A stretch of DNA of 64,000 nt, taken from the NCBI RefSeq assembly GCF_003286085.1, contig NW_020825288.1, positions 17,546,001 to 17,610,000 on the forward strand, given 5' to 3'. A model generated the notes under the pieces. That model was not told the DNA's origin, made no database searches, and saw only the letters and a program-made list of their open reading frames with translations. This stretch comes from Drosophila persimilis (Eukaryota > Arthropoda > Insecta > Diptera > Drosophilidae). The position numbers and the translations under genes are program-made. Each line of letters starts with the position of its first letter. Within the stretch, counting starts at the first letter, position 1. Shown in pieces: positions 12,576 to 25,200 of this stretch.

Positions 12576-15500
12576 GATGGCGTCTCAGTCGTTCAATAAT
12601 CGTGATGCAGAGGCAATGGGTCAACTAAAAACATGATTTAATTACTCTCTTGTGGCTATCTCTGGGCATAAATTAATGCTTTCACTGTTTGGTCGAGTCC
12701 TCACTGTACTCGCGCCATAAATATTTGATAAGAAACGCTCGCCCCGATCGAGCTATGTTAAACTTTCTGTTTATTTCTTGATTGCCTTTGCCATTTATTT
12801 TATGGTGGAGATTACGCACACGCACACCATCACAGCCATAGATAAGTACAGTGAATACACTCAGGCAAATATTCGCAGAAGTTACTCGCAAGATAAGCCG
12901 AAATATTGGGTTAACTATTGATACGGAAATTGATTGAATCCATCTGTATATACATATGTTTATTACTCATGCTAGGGCTGTGTACTTTCCGATCAGTTAT
13001 CACTGTACTAATACACTACTTAGTGGCGCCCAGACCCAGACAATGCAAATTACAACAGCCAATTGTTTGCCGGCAAGAGTTTTTTGTCGATTAGATAAGG
13101 TTTTCAATAAATCTTGCCATGATTAAGAAGTGAAACCTATCGGAAATGCTTTCAAATTTAATGGCAACAAGTCGTGGCATAGCTTTGTATTTCAACTATG
13201 GGTAGTATTCCAATAATCGAAGGTCTTATCTGTCTTTCAAAGTGAATTTTTCCCTATGTGAATCATATATGTATGTATTTATGATCTATAATTAGATCTT
13301 CATATTTTTGTGAATTCTTCAACTTCTATCTACATTTGGTCTAGGGCTATTTTGAGATAATATGTATGTGCGGTTCCAATCGTTTGACATCGATACATAA
13401 CTTCTATTTACAGTCGTAACTTCTTTGATTAGAACTTTCATGGAGTTCCCATGAGTCAGAGAAATAGCCAAAAGGAATCAGTGGAACTTTCACCGTATAC
13501 ATATGTATATACTTTTCCTTTTATCAATCCATTGTTATTGTCAAGGTTCCGACGGTACTTCTCGATATATGAATAATAGTATCTAGCAAAGCTTTAAATG
13601 TGTTTTATATATCTACACCATCGATCAATGATTATACCTAACCCATTTTTCATTTATCATTTGAAATTTCTCTATTTTTATTTTGTTGGCAATCAAGACC
13701 ATCCTGAAGTTAAAATCCCCCAAATGTCTGCCCAACAAACGCTGTTCCATTAAGCTACTTACGAGTATTAACAATTATAACGCTCACTGGAACATTATTT
13801 TATGTGGGGTCTAAAGGTCTTTTCTGGGAATTCCCTCGTCTCTGGTTTTTAAGTGTATTTTGGCCAAAAAGTTAACCATTCGGAAAGGCTGAGATTTCTG
13901 GTTTACTACGTGACTCATCTGCCAAAAAAAAAACCAGTACAAAAAGCGAGTAAAGTGGACAGACGGCTCAGTACTGTCTGGGTCTGTCATCTTCTCAAGT
14001 TCCGAAAACAGAGAGATGACGAAAAAGAAGCGATATTGAGAGAGAGAGAAAGAAGATAGAGACGGGCTGGAAATGAAAGTTTCTAGAGATCAAGGGAATT
14101 TCGAGAAATTTAATTAATACATATTTAAGGGTTTGATATGTCTAAGAAATACCAAGGAAGATGACCACTTAAAAAGTGTTCCAGGTAGTAAATAGGAAGA
14201 TCTGGTAAAAAATCAAAGCCAGAGCCAGCAAAGAGAGATATTGCCCCCAAGACAGCTTTCACTATATTTCGATTAAAGTTCAAAAAACGCTGAACTTTGA
14301 GCAGCTTGTGATTGTAAATGGAATAAGTTGTAGCTAGTGGACTAAGATAGATGTCAAATATAGTCTCCTATCCAAATGTTGATTAGTTGCTAAGCCAAGT
14401 CTAATGAAATCACATGCAACTATAAAAGTTAGTAGAAATATTAAGTAATTTAAAGCAATTTAAATAAAGCAATGTCAGATTGGTTCAAGTTTAATGAGTT
14501 ATGACATACTCGTAGAACTAAGTGAGTTATTAAACAAACGATAAAATATTGATAAAATGTTGTACATATGTATTAAATGCAATCAATCAAAATGGGCAGA
14601 GGTCTTAGAGTCTGTGTTATTGTATTCTTTTCCTGTAAGCACCTCTAAATTTCAAGGTTTCCTATGCCTTTGTATATCAATGTAGTTGTTGTAGAGAACA
14701 TTTGGAATTTCCTTGATTCTAAAGTCTTTCATCTTTCATTTCTATAGAAAATTTGTGCATAGCATTCGTATAGCATCGTCTCATGGGACTCATATTTTTA
14801 AATCATGAAATCACAATGCAAACCGTGTTGATGTTGAACGGTTTTTTCCTCGAAACCAAGTCAACATTGCAAATCTTTACGTTTTTGTGCGACACAAGAA
14901 AAATGAAACCTGTTTTTTTAAGCGCTTTTTTATATGATCATACTCTTGCAATGGGGTTGATGCGCTTTCAAGATAGATTGGGGGTCACAGAATGGGGAAT
15001 GGAGGGAGAGTGGTGTGATAGAAAGAATGGATTCTAAGTTTGGTGTGAAACTTGGAAAATCATTAGTTGTTGCATTAAAACCAAGAAAACAAAAAGATTC
15101 CAAAAAGGATAGACCGAAGAAAAATAGTTCTCAAGCAGAAAGGGATATCAGTCTGTGATATATTGTACATATCACATTTTCCCTACAACAAAGCTTAGGG
15201 CTTAGGGCTTATGGCGAGATCTGCCCTGCTAAAGATACATATGTATCTCTTCTACTCAAGCTATCTTTATTCAGTAAACCGGCTATCTCTAAGAATTCTT
15301 TTCAAACTAAACCTCATTATCTTCCCATAAGTACAATAAAATCTCTTTTAAATGGGAATCTACAGATTGTAGATGTCTCTTGTATCTTTTCCTCTTAAGC
15401 GGACATCTCTCTTAGGCAAACAAAATGCTCTACCCCATCTTTAAATCTTCAGAGTCTGCAATAGTTCTCTCTTAAAAATAATATTCTACTATAACCCCTA

Positions 15501-16955
15501 CTAGAGTATTGTTCTCTTCGTTAGTCATGTAAGTCCGTTTTGCAGTCTTGTTTATTATTAAATACTTTCTTGTTTTTGCTGTCGTTGGATGCCTTGACGT
15601 AGGTTATAATTTGAATAAAACGTTGGCAATAATTAAGAATGAGAGAAAAATGTGAAAAAATAAGTTGAAAACAAACAAACAAAGTTCAGAACAAGCCCTG
15701 CTGTCCGACAGAATACAGATATGTGAAGTACATTTGTACGACAACAAGTACTAGAATATACTATATATTTGTATCTCTGTATCTCTGTACTATGTAGATA
15801 TTGATTTAAGCAATTACCTGTCAAAGTAAAATCAACAGCTGAGTGGGGCAGATCGAGCGGGCAGTCTGCTATGGGTAAGGTGAAAAGTGGAATCCGTGTC
15901 TGGGTATCGTCATGCAGTTTGACTTTTTAATTTGCGGTGGGAGAAAAAACGTGGTAATAATAGGGAAAGATCAAGTCAATATTTCGACTAAGGGATACCT
16001 GCTTTTCAGGTTTGCTGTCTGAGTATCTGATATTCGGACAAAACTCAAACTCAAATACAAGGGTCGAAGATCTCTGGAAACCCGAATAATATTTCGTGAA
16101 TTGTTTCATTTGCATTTGCATTTCATCTGTTTTAATATATATCGACAATTATAGGTTATAGGCTTTTCAATAACAAAGTATATTGTCTCCTTAAAAGTTA
16201 AGTTTTCTTAATTTTCAGGGATGGATTTCAAGCGATTGTAGTGATTTTTGGTTAATAGGTGGGTAGTATCTTTATATATTATCCTACCAAAAATTAGCCC
16301 TTTATCTTTCAAATTATAGATACTACAGAATTCTAAAGGGGTAAAGTATTCTGTCTCTAGATATTTTCGTCGCGAAGTCTACACACAAAACCAAACTCTA
16401 TGTGACTCTTAGATCCTATAGCTGCAGAGATTAAAGTACGGATAGGCTTAGGTCTGATGGAGACCAAGAAAACACTCTGGTACACACTTTATTGGGTTTT
16501 AAGTACTTCACTCGCCCTGTCTCATACATACATAGCGTAAACCATTTACGACTGTAATATACCTTTTCTGCTCCAAGGTATACAGAAAACCGAAACTAAA
16601 TAAAAGTGTTGTCGTGACAAAGTCGTTAGAAGCTGCCGCCCCGTAATAATAGATAGGGAGGAGGTCTCAATAAGGGTTTATTATACTGTCCAGCGATAGG
16701 TACGTGTATATCAACGGAATCCATAGAGCGTAACTCTAGAGATTTGAATGTTTCCAATAATATATAAGTTTTGTTGTTTAATTGTTGTATACATTATGGA
16801 ACCTTTCATTATCATTAACAGACATGCACACACATGGCCAGCCAGTGTCGCCACACATACAGCGAACGAAATTCGCGAGAACAATTTTAATGTAAATATT
16901 TATTTATAAGAGGCACAGTGCTGTTGTTGTTTTCTTGCAAAGAGCAGCACAGCGA

Positions 16956-16981
16956 AGAGAGAGAGAGAGAGAGAGAGAGAG
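16956..16981. repeat. (AG)13 microsatellite
   Basis: A pure AG dinucleotide run. In flies such runs can bind GAGA factor or CLAMP; no promoter can be assigned from sequence alone. Confidence 0.9.
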
Positions 16982-17819
16982 TCAGTAAGAGCGGAAGAGA
17001 GCGACACGTTGTGGTGATGACCACATCATACCGGTAAATTGATGTGAAATATACATATACTGAACAAATGATGTTGTTTTGTTGGCGCTGAGCAAATTTC
17101 CATAGAACTGGACACCCACACACACACACACACGTAAACTATTAGCAAATTGATGGACAAATTTAGGCACAGCGGGGGGGAGTTGTGTGTAGAGGGCCAA
17201 AGAGAGATGGGCGAAATTAATATTGAATTCAACTTGTTGATAAGAGGAGAGCAAATACCACGAAAACACACTCTCCACGCACGTATTTGATACAAGGTGG
17301 GGACTGTTCTTATGCACTTGCTCTTTTTGTGTTCGGTGTTCCATCGCAGAAAAGTACACTATCGTTTTAGAGCACACTCGAGACCCCACCTCACCCTGTC
17401 TTATCGCACCTTGCTCTAGCCTAGAAACACGCGCACTCACACACACACACGAACACCAGATACAGTAGCAGCAGCAGAGGGAGAAACAGCTTTAACGACG
17501 CAATTGTTGTTCCCCTTTTCAACTTGAAATGAATTAATTGTTATTGTAATTAGTCTCCTCTATTTTTTTTTAAACACACTTTTTACTTAATTCTCCTTTA
17601 CCTAATGGTTTAGCTACACTTTGCTTTTGTTGATTTTGTTGGTTTTTTCGCACTTGTTGTTGTCAGCCTTTTTTTACTTTTAGTTTGTAGGTAGTTTTTG
17701 AAAAAGCGCGCCACACTCTCACACTTGTTGTTTTTGTTTCTATCTTCCTCTTCTGTTTGTTTCTTTGAATCAAAAGAGAGAAAGAGAGCCTTGGTCATAG
17801 GTCTGAATGTAACACTCCA

Positions 17820-18130
17820 CTTAAGAGAAGATGCTGAGCGTAATCAGCTGTTGCAGAGGGAGAGTGGCAGGCAGGCGTACGGTAATCAGGTGTGCGGCGA
17901 GCGACAATACAGTATGCAGTAATTCACTGAACGGCGTTTCAAAAAACACTGAAGAGCTCCAGCCGAGCGCCGTTGCTTCAGCTGTTTGCGTCGCTCTGAC
18001 GGCAAAAGAGAGATAGCGCGAGGGAGAGAGAGAGAGGCAGAGCTCCAATCGGCAAGATAGCGCTGAGCAGACGACAAGTGCGCTGCCCCGCCTGCGTTGA
18101 CCGCTCTGCCGGCGCCCCAATCTGTTGTTG
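17820..18130. promoter_or_regulatory. GC-rich, GAGA-containing candidate promoter block
   Basis: This stretch stands out from flanking AT-rich DNA by its CpG/GC content, repeated GAGAG words (near 18007-18040) and several CAGCTG/AGAGCG words. It carries no coding frame. It could be a distal cnc promoter, since it lies upstream on the minus strand, or an unrelated regulatory element. The orientation cannot be determined. Confidence 0.25.
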
Positions 18131-21100
18131 TTATCGCGTGTCTCAGCGCGTGCTGACAGCAGAAGCTTTTCTGTCCATTGATCCGCTCCCCCACACCACC
18201 TGGCAGGGCTGCAATTAATAGCGGAATCGATCTCTTCCGCTTAAGGGGGGCGATGAATCCAAACGACATTGAGCCATGTTTTTGCATATGTAGAACAGGG
18301 CTCGACACGCATATTTTTTCTTGGGCATCTCCCCTTGGAGTCACTTACTGCAATCCGAATCAACATGCAAACACATTTATGGAGTGATTACGGAACTGAT
18401 TGGCTTTCCCCCCCGTGGCACAAAATATTGACAGAACATTGGAGAAAACAATGGCATCGGGGGTGCAAAGCAATTTCAACCATAAACTATAATGGATACA
18501 TGATTGGGCCATAAAAATTATATGCTATTGAAGGTATTTTTTCGTATTGTTCAACGACGTAATAAAACAGGAAGGATACTTCCCATTTTCGAACTGAATG
18601 AAACGAGCTGTGAAGGTTTTTGTTTTTATTACAGATTAGTTATCGCTTTTATTAATATTCCCATTTGACTTAAAATTCATTATGTAAATATATATATATA
18701 TTTATATATAGATGTGTATATATCATTTAGCATACAATTAGATTTACGTCTTTAGAGTTTCTCTGCCTGCTTTCATTCCCCTCCTAGATACAATACTCTA
18801 CTCCTTCCCTACACAAATTTCCTTATAAAACCTGATAGCCAATGCATTACGATCTTCGCAAATAAATTTCTTCTAATAAAATTAACTAGAATTCGTATTC
18901 GTTCTTTCGCTTAAGGAAATTATAGTAAAGGCCATTTCTTGTTCAACTCCAAGACAAAGCTTTTTTTTGGGGGGGTTTGGATATTCGAGAAAGGGGCTGG
19001 TTGGACGGGACATGGGTCTGTGTCTGTGGGGCAGGTTCTCTGTGTGTGTGATATCTTTTCGATGAACCAAATGTGTAATATCAATCAAATCTGTGGACGG
19101 ATATGCATTATACAATACAATTAGATGATGAAATTGGTTGAAAAAGTAAGGAAACTCAAATTCAATGATGGAATGGAACCAAAATCAAATGAAATTCTTC
19201 TTGTGACTCGTAAAACATTCTAAACCTCTTCCCCCTCTGGGTGTATCTTCCCAATTTGTGTATGTGTGTGCTCTTCTATTTTGGGTTTGTTTTCATTTTT
19301 CATTTTTCTCATTTTTTTTCGTTTTCTTTTTCGGTTTCTGTTTGGTTTATACATTTGTCGAAAATCCGTAAAATCGCTCCAAAAACTTGTTTTTAGTTAT
19401 TTATTTCTGTTGTTTCTGTCGTTAGCTAATAAAGTTGCTTGTGGTTTGTCTCTCTCTCTGTTTTCTGTATATATACTATATTCTGGTATCTGAGCAGATT
19501 GACTTTGTTGCAAGAATATACGATGTACGTGTACAATGTACGAGTACGAGTATCATTGAGTTAGTCTTAAGTGTATCTAAAGCCAAGCATATCGTTTCCC
19601 AAAAGACAAGTCTTCTCCTCCGACAAAATCAAAAACGAAATCAGAGATCTCAAATTAGCATACTAAAAATGGTGTTGAAGGTTTTCTACCTCTCTGCCTA
19701 ACAACAATGCCCAAACGTTGGACACGTTTTTGAATAGTGAGCGAAAAGATTGGCGATTGAGAAATGGGTTTACTCGTTTCTCAGGTGGCGTTGAAAGGGG
19801 GTTTGATCTTCTTTCTCTACCATCGCTCTTGAAGCTTCTCTATAGGTATACCTCTTCGAAGGTCTCTCCTTATCGACGCCTCTGTAGCTACTCGCAAAAG
19901 CTAATCTCTCGACACACATGGGCCTCCACTCTTATCGGAGCTGGCTGCCAATGGCAAGACATTTTCGTACTCGTATTTATGGGTATAAACACGCAAAAAC
20001 CGGCATGCCATCGGCCCCCAAAAGACAAGCGCGACCAGAAGTTCACGACGGGTTTCCCAAGTTTACACAAACATCGCCCGAACACCATCCAAAAATACTA
20101 TCTGTAGGGCCAACAACTCGACTGATAAGCCACGATATCTATCATTAAACGGTAAAACTGTTCAAATTAAAGCATAAATCGTAGTCTCAGAACGTAATCT
20201 GTTTTGGTTTTCCTTTTTTTGGTTGTCTTATGCGAGTGCGTAAATAAAGAGTGTCGAATTTTGGTTGCTACTTCCATAGGCTCTATATGGTTAAGGGTTC
20301 TATCAAAACTACAGCATGGGCTTCTTTATATGGTAGCTTTTGTAATCTGTATTCTGTTTTTGGTTTTTTGTTGCCTGCCTGACACACCAGAACGAGCTTC
20401 AAATAAACTTACAATCGTGTTTGCTACTTGTGAGTGCTATATGTTAACCGATTTTGATCTAATTTGGCATAATCATGTATAGTACGTTAAGTATCTTTAA
20501 GACTTGTGTTTCCATGGCAGCTATATGGTATTGGCAAGCAATTTTGATTACTAAGGAATGTTTCTTAACGATACGAACATCACTAGAACAGACCTCATTA
20601 GGAGACTCCGTTGTCATCTTTGTTAACTATGCATATGATAATGTTAACCAATATCTCAGATGGGGCTGAAAGGCGGATGGGTGTATTTATAAGCCTGTCC
20701 ACTCGATATCTTGTTTGTTTCTCATCTCTTTGCAAGTTTCTGTGAAGTATATGCGAACCCCATTTTATTTAAAAACTTGCTCTGAGCTGTTGTTTTGATG
20801 TCAACCAATTCTGATTGGGGTCGTTCCTGTTTTTAATAATGATAAATGTGCTAATTTATCGCAATTACTAATGCTAACATATTATCTTTTATCGATTGTT
20901 AGCAGCGATCGGTTAACATTGATTTTAGGGGATGAAATCTGGTAGAAATCTGTGCAGAATTACATATAAATGACAAGATGAAAATCTTTAATAGTTAATA
21001 AAAATATAAGTTATTTGAAAATTATTCGTGTAACTCCTCCTTTAACAGTGATCTGATCTCAACGTATTTTAGGAATGAAATTTCATAGAAATCTGTAAAG

Positions 21101-22130
21101 AATTGCATATCGATTGTTGTTCAACTGAAGAACAAGCTTTCAACGATTTACAGATTTATAGATCTGTTCAAGAATGGTTGGAATTTGAGAAATTAATAAA
21201 TAATTGCTCATCAATAGATTTTAAATGAAGGATTAGAAGTACTATCCTTCTATTCTGTTGAAACTTTTCAAGAATTCTTAGTGGGTTCTTTAAGTTTACA
21301 TCGTGTAGAAGAATACTCTTAGAAGTCTGTCAAAGAATCAAAAATTAGTTAATTATATCTGTTGGAATATCCCTTTGGGGTTCTATAAGTTTTAGCTTCT
21401 TGTAACTCCTGCTAAAAATAACTCTATTCAAGGCCCCCGATTTAAGATCATTTTTCAGTGTCAGGCAGGCTTTCTTCTGTTAGATAATTATTAAATATTA
21501 AATAAGTTAATTTCGATTCGACAAAAAGGAAGATTTTTGTGATATTTCAATACACACACATACACACACACACACGCACTGATGCACACACAAATACACA
21601 TGCACGCTGGTCACTAATACTAATATACAATATAGGCTATACAGTGTTGTTGTTTTTTTTGTTCTCATATATAGAATGCAATCCTTAGTTGATCTTGGGC
21701 TTGTTTTCTTTAAGTTTTTCTGAAAAAATATGCTTTGGTTTTCTTTTGTTTTTGTTTCTTCTGCTTACGAACTACATTTATCCCACATTGCTCTAAATAT
21801 GTTTTGTCGGTTTGTAAAATATACATACATATACAATATATAGTACATATATAGATAGATCCTTATGTTCAGTTGTAGATATAGAAAATGTTTCTGTTTT
21901 CTCAATTGGAATAGATATATATATAGTACACATATAAGAACTATACTCGTATAAGAACTGCCCGATCCTCTGATCGATCGTAATTTACATTTGAGTTCGC
22001 TTCAAGGGGTGTCTAAAATTATAGTGTGTGTGTTTGAGTTGAGAGTAGAGAACCAAGGAGATTGGCAATGATATGGTATAGATTATAGATCCATAGTTTA
22101 CGCGGCGAAATCAAAATCCACTGAAGATCA

Positions 22131-22170
22131 TCCGTCCGTCTGTCTGTTTGTCTGTCCGTCTGTCTGTCTG
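22131..22170. repeat. (TCTG)n tetranucleotide repeat
   Basis: Imperfect tandem copies of GTCT/GTCC. It lies just downstream of the peptidase stop codon, probably in its 3'UTR. Confidence 0.85.
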
Positions 22171-22233
22171 AGAGGAACATAATTACAAATGAGTGAGAAG
22201 AAGTGAAGTTCTTCCTGGGGTTTCCTCTGTCCT

Positions 22234-25200
22234 TTATCGGCGGTGCGAGTGCAGGTTGCTCTCCACCCACTTGTAGAGCGACGTCTGGGATCGGGCCACC
22301 CACTCGACATTGGAGGCCACACTGCTGAGGGTCATGTTCAGCACGGACATGCCCTGGCCCCTGCCAAAGCGATGTACCAGCGATTTAAGCTGATAGAAGA
22401 ACATAATCGTTAGTACATGTAACGATTTCAGAGATCTATAGAGATGCCATACCTCATCGTAATCGAATTTTGTGGCTCCGTATTGGGTGATGGCCGAGAT
22501 CACCTTGGCAAAGCTGATCGTTCCCGGTCCCAGGCGCTTCTCCAGCTCGAACCACTTGGCCTGCAGGAAGCGACAGGCCATGGCCCCACCTGTGGGCGTA
22601 CCAGCAATCGCCTTGAGCACCTGCACCACCTCCTCTGTGGGCAGCATGGTCACGTGCGACAGCAGCCGGTTCTGCAGCCAGGCATCCTTGGTCCTGCCCA
22701 AAGCACGCAGCAATTGCATTCGCTCGACGAATGTCTCGGAGGTCCGCTGGAGGGTAACGAAGCGCTCCCAGCAATGCTGCCAATAGATATACTCCCCGGA
22801 GAGAATGGAGCCCGTGTAGACCACCTAAAAAATGAATGCAATTTGTTAGCTCTAATCCGGCTGGACTCTAAGAACTACTTACCTCTCTCAGGTTGGGCGC
22901 TATGGCCGATCCATTATAATACAGATACTGATTCAACATATTCTTGGCCTTGGTTATGCTATCAATATCCTCCCACAGCACCGATGCCAGCAAAACTTCG
23001 GGTCGCATCAATCTGTAAGCCAAAAGGAATCGATCAGAGATCTTTTTTGGGGGATTAATAGAATGTTGCTCTCACCTGGCAGCCACATCGCCCTCATCCG
23101 TCCAGCCCACCTTCTCCATAACCGTGGAGATCTTCATCTTGATGAATTCACTGAGCATCAGGAAGCACTCAGAGTACTTGAGTATCCGTCGCCACTTCTC
23201 CAAATGCCTCAGAGCCAGGGCCATGGGTCCATAGTTCGTTTCGCTGGGCAGATACTGGATCATGTTCATGGTGATCTCGCAGGGCAGCAGATTGGCATGG
23301 CACAGTGTGAAGGCATCGGACAGCAGGCCCAAGCGATCCTAAGGGAAAAAATGATCTATCAACGATGTTCTTTCGGTGGGAGGATTATTGGACTTACCTC
23401 GCTGCTGAATCTGTTGGGATTATTGGATAGTTCTTCGATGAGATTTGCCCAGTTATCGTCGTTGTAGACCACGCGATAGTAACCATTTTGTATGGCATTC
23501 ACCTTGATCCACTTGACGTTCTCCGGCACATTGAAGTTTACTGTAGAAAAGTGTTCGGCAATTAGTGATATTTTAAAGTTATAGGAAAGGAAATAGTCGT
23601 GGAGACACTCTGAAAGAGTTTATAAGAGTTGTTCTATATACAGGAGATTATATCAAAATGATTTCTGGAAAGGTTTATATCCTATGGGTTCTATCTTGAA
23701 CTGTCTTTGAAATTTATGGGTTTAATGAGAGAACAAAATTTCTAAATATTCTGATAAAAACTTGATCAACTGAACATCGAGAGGAGTCTCTTTGCGGTAT
23801 TGTAGTGCCTCTAGCTATAAAAGCCTCAGATATCTTTGAGCTTAGACAGATGAAGGGTTTTAAAATGAAAAAATGTCCAAAATGTATGAAATCGATGAAA
23901 ATTAGCATATATGTGACACAGATTAGAGTTCTAAATCGACCCACAGATATACTTTGAATCACTGAAACATGGGATCCTAGAATCAATAAAGAAAGACTCA
24001 TTTACTCCGGAGCTATGCAGGTTTCTAGAACAGGTGGCTGTAGATAGGGGTTTCTATCTAAAGTTGGATATGTCAACATCTAGCCGTAAAAAAACCAAAA
24101 CTTACTATCCACATTCTGCATCCACAGGGTTTCGCTGACGTTGTTGATGTCCGTCACATAGGTGACGGGGAAGATCCATTTCATGTGCGGCGCCGCCTTG
24201 TGCTTGCCCTGGGGCGTGGGGGGCACTGTGCTGGGCATGTCGGTGGCATTCAGGGAGGTCTTGTTGTAGTTGTTGCCGTCGTAGGAGTCGTCGTGGATGG
24301 CTAGAAAGTCGGCGGGCCTGAAGGGGCGCTGTGATATGGAGACGCTGTTGCCCATTTTCGTGACGGTGAGGAGGGGGAAGCCAGGCTGGTGGGTCCACAG
24401 GGTCATCATGTCCTTGATGTTCTTCGAGCCGTTGGCCTTTTTGGTGCAGATGGTCCAGAGATCCGTCGGTTCGGCGGTCTTGAAGCGGTTCACCTTGAGG
24501 AAGGAGCCCAGGCAGCCGCGGAAGCGATCCTCCCCGATGGCCGTATGCAGCATCGAAAATATGGCCGCCGTCTTCTGGACAAAGAAGTCCTCGTTCTTGC
24601 CATCGTGACTGGTGCCGTTCATGATGCTGTCCCAGCCCTGGATGGCGTCGATGTCCAGCGCCGCCGTGGCCATCTTCAGCAGGTACATCTCCCTCAGGGG
24701 CCAGCTCTCCTGCAGCGGGGCGAGGGCATGGATGCCGAGGTACTGGATGAGCCCCTCCCACAGCCAGACGTCCTTGAGCACCTTGCGGGAGGTGATGCCG
24801 CCGAAGAACTGCCGCACCATGGCCTCGGCAATGCGCAGGGCACTGAACTGGTACTGCTCCGATGTTATGGAGCTGGGGTCCGTGAGGAAGGAGGTCTTGA
24901 GCGTGACCAGGCCCAGCGAGGAGATCATGTTGCGGTCCAGCGAGGGCAGTGCCACAAAGTCCACCTTGGTCAAGGGATAGCTAATGTCCAGCCACGTCTG
25001 CAGGTACTCCAGCACATCCCGCGATGTGTGGAGTATAAACGAAGAGCGGACCAGCAGATCCCGCGGCGCATAGAAGGTGTACGATGGCGCTCGCTTGATG
25101 GAGGAGCCCGTCGACTGCGACAAGGAGGTGAGATTCGTGGGCTTCCCGTTCCCATTGAGGCTCACGGGCAGGGCTGTCGTTGTGGTGGCCGCCGCTGCAA

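Larger units (their letters stand above)
12576..22233. other. Intergenic region between cnc and the M1-peptidase gene
   Basis: About 9.7 kb with no convincing coding exon. It includes a (GA)13 tract at 16956-16981, a GC-richer GAGA-containing block at 17820-18130 described separately, TA repeats near 18690-18715, TTAGGG-like short tandem words near 15190-15212, a CA tract near 21550-21585 and a (TCTG)n tract at 22131-22170. The last part should contain the 3'UTR of the minus-strand peptidase gene. Short frames in this interval look like chance. Confidence 0.6.

Noticed and set aside
13023..13040. TGGCGCCCAGAC, resembling a retroviral tRNA-Lys primer site
   Set aside because: No LTR, polypurine tract or gag/pol-like frame nearby; only the TGGCGCC core matches.
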